A stretch of DNA of 10,559 nt. Source: an uncultured Eubacteriales bacterium (lineage in GTDB: Bacteria; Bacillota; Clostridia; Oscillospirales; CAG-272). Position numbers and translations under genes: made by a program. This document shows, in pieces, positions 6,582-10,559 of this stretch. How positions within the stretch are numbered: the stretch's first letter is position 1; each line of letters starts with the position of its first letter. Location of the stretch: contig CAKSEM010000035.1 of NCBI GenBank assembly GCA_934446485.1, positions 1-10,559 of the forward strand. The letters are read 5' to 3'. The notes beneath the pieces were generated by a model that saw only the letters and a program-made list of their open reading frames with translations, made no database searches and had not been told where the DNA came from.

Positions 6582-8459
6582 CTATTCCTCGCCCTCAAAC
6601 ATTCGGGCAAGCTCATCCATTTCGCGCTCCCGTCGGTGACGTCTTCTCGATATTCTGCGAACGAGGAGCACCGTCATCACGGTAACAATTACGAACAGAA
6701 CACATCCGATAATGATACCGCGCAGAATGTTGTCAAGCTTCGTCTTAGTCTTTATCACGTCTTCCCAACGCTCGATCTTCCCTCTGTCATATTCTCCGAG
6801 CGCATTATACCTATCGACGATATTGTTGACTGCGGAGCGATCCTTCAGGGTCAGTCTTTCCAACGGGTACAGCTTCTCTTTTATATCCGCATTGATGCTG
6901 TCGATCTCCGCCTCGATCTCGGCAATTCTCTCCTTTGCCGAGGTCAGTCTGTCAAGATATTCGGCCTTGCCGTCAAAATCCTCGCACCGGCAGAGCTTAT
7001 CGAGAAGTGTCGTCACCGTCACATACTGTTCGGTGGTAAGTTCAGTCGGAAGCTCATCCACGGCTCTGCGGTCGGAATCCGAAAAATACAGCAGCGGGGT
7101 GTCATCTTCTTCGAGTTTCGTCTCTTCCGCAACCTGCGTCGCTCCGACGGCGTCCGCAATGTCGATGCCGATTTCCGATGCGGCATCGGACAGTATGCGG
7201 TAATTTGAAACATATGAACGCTCATCCTCCGGAATCAGGCAATAGTCCGTGATAAGTTCCGATATCCGCTCACGAGACGTATCTGCGGTCACATCCGCGA
7301 TCCCATTCTCAAGTTTATCTATCCTCTCTTTCAGAGAATCGCTCTGTTCTTCTCTGAAGTCATATAGCGTTCTCATTCCTGCTGCCTGTCTCAGGAGTGC
7401 CGCCATAGTATATAATGTTTGCTCTCCTGCCATAGTGTTTGACTTGTCGGGCAGCGAGGTCGGATTGTCGGGGTCATAAGTAAATGAGTGTACAAATCCG
7501 CCGTCAGTCATACGGTACTTCAGTATTCCGTCGAGCAGGGTGTTGCCGTTCTTTATAAAGCGTTCGTCGGTCAGAGGATCGATCCCGAGTGAACACAGTG
7601 CCACGGTGACCTGATCTGTGCTTTCGACATTTTCCGTACCCCAGCTTGAAAAATCGCCCCCGTCAAGCTGCCGCACCGAAAGGCACGAGATCGCCTCATC
7701 GACCGCAACACGGACGGTTTGGGTAGTGTCCTCGCCGCGCGATTTTCTCATGTATGTGTATGTTTTTTCATCGTTGTAATACGGTGCGAGTGCCTGAATA
7801 GCCATAGCGGTTATATCGGGGTCCGCCGCAGTCCCGCTGAGCGCAAATCCCCCGTCGGAAAGCTGTCGGCACAGGATCTCGGTGATGATATCATCGCGTG
7901 TATAATAAGCACCGTCAGGTATATTATACCGCAGGCTGTCAAGGGTAATGAGTCCCCATATCCATCCGTTGATGCCCTGTCTGCCGAGAGACGTAGTTAC
8001 TCCCCTGTCGTATGTACCGTCTGCTATCAGATTGATAGACTCGCCGTTTTCATCCGAACCTATGTCGGTCGGATCGCCTCCCATAGCAAGGACTGCAAGA
8101 GAGATACGGTGCCACTCGGTAGCCTTTGCCGAGCTGAGCTTGCCGGGCTGCCTGTACCGTTCTTCGATCCTGTCCTTTATAACCGCAAGGTAGGCAGCAT
8201 ATTTGTCGGATATGCCGAGCCTTCCGAGCCCTATGGGATACCAGTCTCCCGGAGTCGTGCCCGCAAGAAGCAAGTATTCGTCATTTATGAGATATCCGTC
8301 AGCCGTCGATCCGTTATCGGATTTTTTCCACTCGATAATGCCGTTAGCTATCGTCAAAAACTCATCTGCGTGATCCGATTCGGCATACACCGCAGAATGT
8401 GATATGCACGTTACGAGAATTCCCGCACATAAAATAAAACTGCAAATTCGCTTAATCAT
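6582..8459 (-). CDS. Membrane-anchored extracellular alpha/alpha-barrel protein with prenyltransferase/squalene-oxidase-type repeats
   Basis: The 625-residue protein starts with a Sec signal peptide (1-26, cleavage near AVYA). Residues about 30-370 form an alpha/alpha-toroid with three QLSDGGF-type repeats (199-205, 264-270 and 316-322) and helices such as DPDITAMAIQAL and TDQVTVALCSLG. This fold is shared by squalene cyclases and by the N-terminal barrel of intrinsic factor and transcobalamin. The cyclase DXDD motif is represented only by DPDI, so enzyme activity is unlikely and a binding role is favoured. A charged, helical stalk follows (about 371-578, with coiled-coil-like stretches near 374-400 and 506-530), then one membrane helix (581-600) and a basic tail RRISRRRHRR. 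The start at 8459 gives the signal peptide and has GGTGAG about 10 bases upstream; it overlaps the previous gene by 8 bases. A further in-frame ATG at 8525 would add 22 residues before the signal and is rejected. With the DUF4430 neighbours it may make a split transcobalamin-like receptor. Confidence 0.85.
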   Translation of the reverse strand: MIKRICSFILCAGILVTCISHSAVYAESDHADEFLTIANGIIEWKKSDNGSTADGYLINDEYLLLAGTTPGDWYPIGLGRLGISDKYAAYLAVIKDRIEERYRQPGKLSSAKATEWHRISLAVLAMGGDPTDIGSDENGESINLIADGTYDRGVTTSLGRQGINGWIWGLITLDSLRYNIPDGAYYTRDDIITEILCRQLSDGGFALSGTAADPDITAMAIQALAPYYNDEKTYTYMRKSRGEDTTQTVRVAVDEAISCLSVRQLDGGDFSSWGTENVESTDQVTVALCSLGIDPLTDERFIKNGNTLLDGILKYRMTDGGFVHSFTYDPDNPTSLPDKSNTMAGEQTLYTMAALLRQAAGMRTLYDFREEQSDSLKERIDKLENGIADVTADTSRERISELITDYCLIPEDERSYVSNYRILSDAASEIGIDIADAVGATQVAEETKLEEDDTPLLYFSDSDRRAVDELPTELTTEQYVTVTTLLDKLCRCEDFDGKAEYLDRLTSAKERIAEIEAEIDSINADIKEKLYPLERLTLKDRSAVNNIVDRYNALGEYDRGKIERWEDVIKTKTKLDNILRGIIIGCVLFVIVTVMTVLLVRRISRRRHRREREMDELARMFEGEE

Positions 8460-10293
8460 CCTTATTATTCTCACCCTGTGCAAAGTTATCTGCCGATTCC
8501 GTATCCCCGTCACCTGAAGGCTCATCTCCGCTCTCTGTTATACCGCCGTCCCGGGCACACCCGCCATTCAGAAGCTCCTTTGCGCATTCTCCGCTGTGAA
8601 TATCCCCGTCATCTTCAGCGCCTCCGACAGTCTCAGCCTTAGAAGCCACTGATTTTTTACGCACGCAAAAAATAATCATTACCGCAGCAGCGCCTGCAAT
8701 GAGCAGTACGCAGACAACAATCGAAATAACCGCGGTCGCAGACGATGACTCGCCGTCCGAATGTATTTCGTCGTTTACCTCCGGTTTGCCGCCGTCACTC
8801 TCCGGCGTGTCCGATTCAAATTCGGACACTTCCGCTGCAGTCGATCCGTCTTCATCATCCGTTTCCGTATCTGTCACCTTTTCTGTATCGGTTATATCCG
8901 CACTTTCAGGTACCTTTGATACGTCGTCAGATGATCTGTTCTCACCGATCGGTGCCTGCGCACCCGGAACATATGCGTCGGAATCACCGACGACATATGA
9001 CCCGTCATCAGTCCATCCGCCCCAAACTCCTTCCTGCGCCGGATATCCGACATACGGAGTGTCTCCGTGCTGTCGCTCGGTATTATAGTTCGGAGTATTA
9101 TTGTCCTTCGGCTTATCCGTCGGCGTATTTTTGTCGATTGACGGTGCAGTTGTGTCGGCGGACGGAGAGCGCACAGCGCTGTCAAGTGCTGCGGAGGCGA
9201 AATCCACCGCACTCTGAGCAGAATTCAATGTCATAACAACTCCGAGTGCCGTGCGGTATGCAGCTGCAACATTTGATCTTGAAATATATCCCGATTTGCG
9301 TGCCATGCAGATAGACTCGGTCAAGCGATCCATATTCGCTACTGAATAATATCCGCTGCTCGGCTGATTGTCCACGCCGGGTATCTCACTTCCGACGGCT
9401 CCGAATCCGCCGATATCTGCGCCGTATCCGAGCGTATACTGTACCCTCACAACGTCACCGTCCGAAAGGTAGCTGTCGGCAAATCCAACGTTCGGAAATA
9501 TATTGTTGACCGAATACATCCATCCCGAACCGTTTGTGAATACAAATTCTCCGAGATATCCGCTCCAGTTCTTCGCATAATCGTTAGGATCATAAAATGT
9601 CATCGTATCCTTGAGGTACGGCACGAGAAGAGACGGAATGGACGGAGATATATCGAGCCTGCGCGGGTTCGACGGAGTGCCGCTCTTTTGATAGTTATTA
9701 TATTTAGCGCCGGACGCAGTCCCGTCTGCTATATATGCGAGATAGAATGACGACTTGACTGTACCTCCGTAATAGGCGGTAAATCCGGCTGAATGGATCA
9801 GTCTTATGAGCTGCTCCGCCGCCGTTTCCCCCTCGAAAATCGGCACCGATACCGGATATATCAGATATCCGATTCCCACGGTAAACCCTTCAACGCTCCA
9901 TGTTGCCGTACCGATCTTCTCACCGGGCGCGGCTTTATTATACGTGATGTGGTATGTCAGCTCTTTCTTCCGTCCCCCGTCGGAGGCGGCGGATACCGTC
10001 ACGGTATTCTTACCCTCTACGGTGAATATCAATGTGTAGCTCGTCTTTTCGCTGTCATCCCACGTCGGCTCAACTTTTTCTCCGTTGAGTTTTACTGTAG
10101 ACTTTATTTTGTCACCGGCAGCATTCCGCGCCCAGACGTCGAAGGTTTTTTTGCTCCCGCGCTGCACTGCGTTGTCGGTAAGTGTCGTTGTAACGGTCGG
10201 ACCTGCCGCCGATACCGTTCCCGCCCCCGAAATGAGCAGGATCAATGCCATAACGACGCAGAGTACACGCATCATGTTACCCTTTATACTCAT
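8452..10293 (-). CDS. Membrane-anchored surface protein with Ig-like and DUF4430 domains
   Basis: The 613-residue protein has a Sec signal peptide (1-30, cleavage near VSAA). An Ig-like beta domain (about 31-120) follows, ending in KKELTYHITYN, then a DUF4430/transcobalamin-like domain (about 128-292) with the hallmark SGWMYSVNNIFPNVG (256-270) and SDGDVVRVQYTLGYG. Next come a helical segment (about 316-376), a long Asp/Ser/Thr/Pro-rich disordered stalk (377-518), one membrane helix (521-544) and a 70-residue acidic cytoplasmic tail with two Cys. The stalk should hold the binding domains away from the membrane, across the cell wall. An upstream ATG at 10308 would add five residues, but it overlaps the GGAGGA box; the ATG at 10293 sits 7 bases after it. 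It is the first complete gene of the operon and overlaps the barrel gene by 8 bases. A role in ligand capture is inferred from the domain and context. Confidence 0.85.
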   Translation of the reverse strand: MSIKGNMMRVLCVVMALILLISGAGTVSAAGPTVTTTLTDNAVQRGSKKTFDVWARNAAGDKIKSTVKLNGEKVEPTWDDSEKTSYTLIFTVEGKNTVTVSAASDGGRKKELTYHITYNKAAPGEKIGTATWSVEGFTVGIGYLIYPVSVPIFEGETAAEQLIRLIHSAGFTAYYGGTVKSSFYLAYIADGTASGAKYNNYQKSGTPSNPRRLDISPSIPSLLVPYLKDTMTFYDPNDYAKNWSGYLGEFVFTNGSGWMYSVNNIFPNVGFADSYLSDGDVVRVQYTLGYGADIGGFGAVGSEIPGVDNQPSSGYYSVANMDRLTESICMARKSGYISRSNVAAAYRTALGVVMTLNSAQSAVDFASAALDSAVRSPSADTTAPSIDKNTPTDKPKDNNTPNYNTERQHGDTPYVGYPAQEGVWGGWTDDGSYVVGDSDAYVPGAQAPIGENRSSDDVSKVPESADITDTEKVTDTETDDEDGSTAAEVSEFESDTPESDGGKPEVNDEIHSDGESSSATAVISIVVCVLLIAGAAAVMIIFCVRKKSVASKAETVGGAEDDGDIHSGECAKELLNGGCARDGGITESGDEPSGDGDTESADNFAQGENNKDD

Positions 10294-10300
10294 TCCGGAA

Positions 10301-10306
10301 TCCTCC
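10301..10306 (-). promoter_or_regulatory. Ribosome binding site that sets the Ig-DUF4430 protein start
   Basis: A GGAGGA box on the minus strand overlaps the region just after the upstream ATG at 10306-10308, and has ideal spacing to the ATG at 10291-10293. Confidence 0.75.
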
Positions 10307-10320
10307 ATTTAAACGTTCGC

Positions 10321-10348
10321 GGGGGATGCGGCAGATGCCGCACCCCCT
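10321..10348 (-). promoter_or_regulatory. GC-rich intercistronic hairpin
   Basis: Arms GCGGC (10328-10332) and GCCGC (10337-10341), extended by five G against the C-run at 10343-10348 with one bulge, form a very stable stem with a 4-base loop. On the minus strand no T-run follows, so it is not a classic terminator. It lies between the sortase-signal protein and the Ig-DUF4430 gene and may stabilise or partly separate the two halves of the transcript. Confidence 0.5.
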
Positions 10349-10365
10349 CCTGTATTCACCGATCA

Positions 10366-10559
10366 TCATACTCTTTTTCTTGCCCTCTCAGCAACAAAAA
10401 ACGCACAAAGACTTATTACCGCAATAACGGAACAGAAAAGAATATTCGAAGTGTCTCCGGTCTCGGGGGTTCCCCGACCCGTTACGATCCCGGAAACAAC
10501 CGATCCATCGCCGACATTTGAATCCTCAGTATTCGAGCGGCTTTCGCTGTCTGTATCCG
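10366..10559 (-). CDS. C-terminus of a surface protein with a sortase-like cell-wall sorting signal; partial
   Basis: Only the last 64 codons are in the window; the frame enters from the right edge and stops at TGA 10366-10368. The visible part is a Ser/Asp/Glu-rich linker, then GTPETGDTS, a hydrophobic helix (ILFCSVIAVISLCAFFVA) and a positive tail ERARKRV. That is the three-part layout of a sortase substrate, with TPETG in place of LPXTG; such variants occur in Firmicutes. The protein would be cross-linked to the wall or, failing that, held by the helix. It lies 72 bases upstream of the Ig-DUF4430 gene in the same direction, so it is likely the preceding member of the operon. What its N-terminal part binds cannot be seen. 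Confidence 0.75.
   Translation of the reverse strand, partial: DTDSESRSNTEDSNVGDGSVVSGIVTGRGTPETGDTSNILFCSVIAVISLCAFFVAERARKRV

Noticed and set aside
7719..8402. Long plus-strand open frame (also 9793-10521, 6534-7208 and 4431-4907).
   Set aside because: These lie antisense to well-supported minus-strand genes, have no recognisable domains or ribosome binding sites, and have compositions typical of shadow frames.
8460..8525. Upstream in-frame ATG extending the barrel protein by 22 residues.
   Set aside because: It would put a basic, non-hydrophobic leader ahead of a clear signal peptide and enlarge the overlap with the previous gene.

Overview
The window looks like a chromosomal segment of a Gram-positive Firmicute, probably a clostridial gut or rumen-type bacterium. 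The evidence is lipoprotein and Sec signal peptides, a sortase-like cell-wall signal, strong GGAGG-type ribosome binding sites, a group I ECF vitamin transporter and a clostridial-style RHS protein. All genes I can support lie on the minus strand, so the text below reads from the right edge to the left.

Right and centre (10559 to 2809) hold one tightly packed operon. In transcription order it encodes: the C-terminus of a surface protein with a sortase-like TPETG signal; a membrane-anchored protein with an Ig-like domain and a DUF4430 (transcobalamin C-terminal-like) domain; a membrane-anchored alpha/alpha-barrel protein with prenyltransferase-type repeats; a small DUF4430 protein; EcfT; a fused double-ATPase EcfA; and an ECF substrate-binding (S) component. 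The genes overlap or are separated by a few bases. A hairpin at 2745-2778 probably ends the transcript. The alpha/alpha barrel plus DUF4430 combination mirrors the two domains of animal intrinsic factor and transcobalamin, here split over separate surface proteins. I infer a surface capture system that hands a corrinoid or related ligand to a dedicated ECF importer. The ligand is not proven by the sequence.

The stretch 2309-2808 has no gene but is informative. A near-consensus promoter (TTGACA, 17 bp, TATACT) drives a roughly 120-nt structured RNA that ends in a strong intrinsic terminator, about 110 bases ahead of a two-gene cassette. The RNA is either a stand-alone small RNA or an attenuating leader; I do not recognise its class. 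Just before the first gene, a 14-bp tandem duplication copies the ribosome binding site and start region.

Left (2308 to 1): a five-helix membrane protein and a lipoprotein, translationally coupled and of unknown function. They are followed by an orphan C-terminal tip of an RHS protein carrying a papain-like cysteine protease domain (Cys, His and Asn-Pro-Trp motifs visible). The tip lacks a convincing start, its left end runs off the window, and a perfect 12-bp hairpin marks its right boundary. It looks like a displaced polymorphic-toxin cassette.
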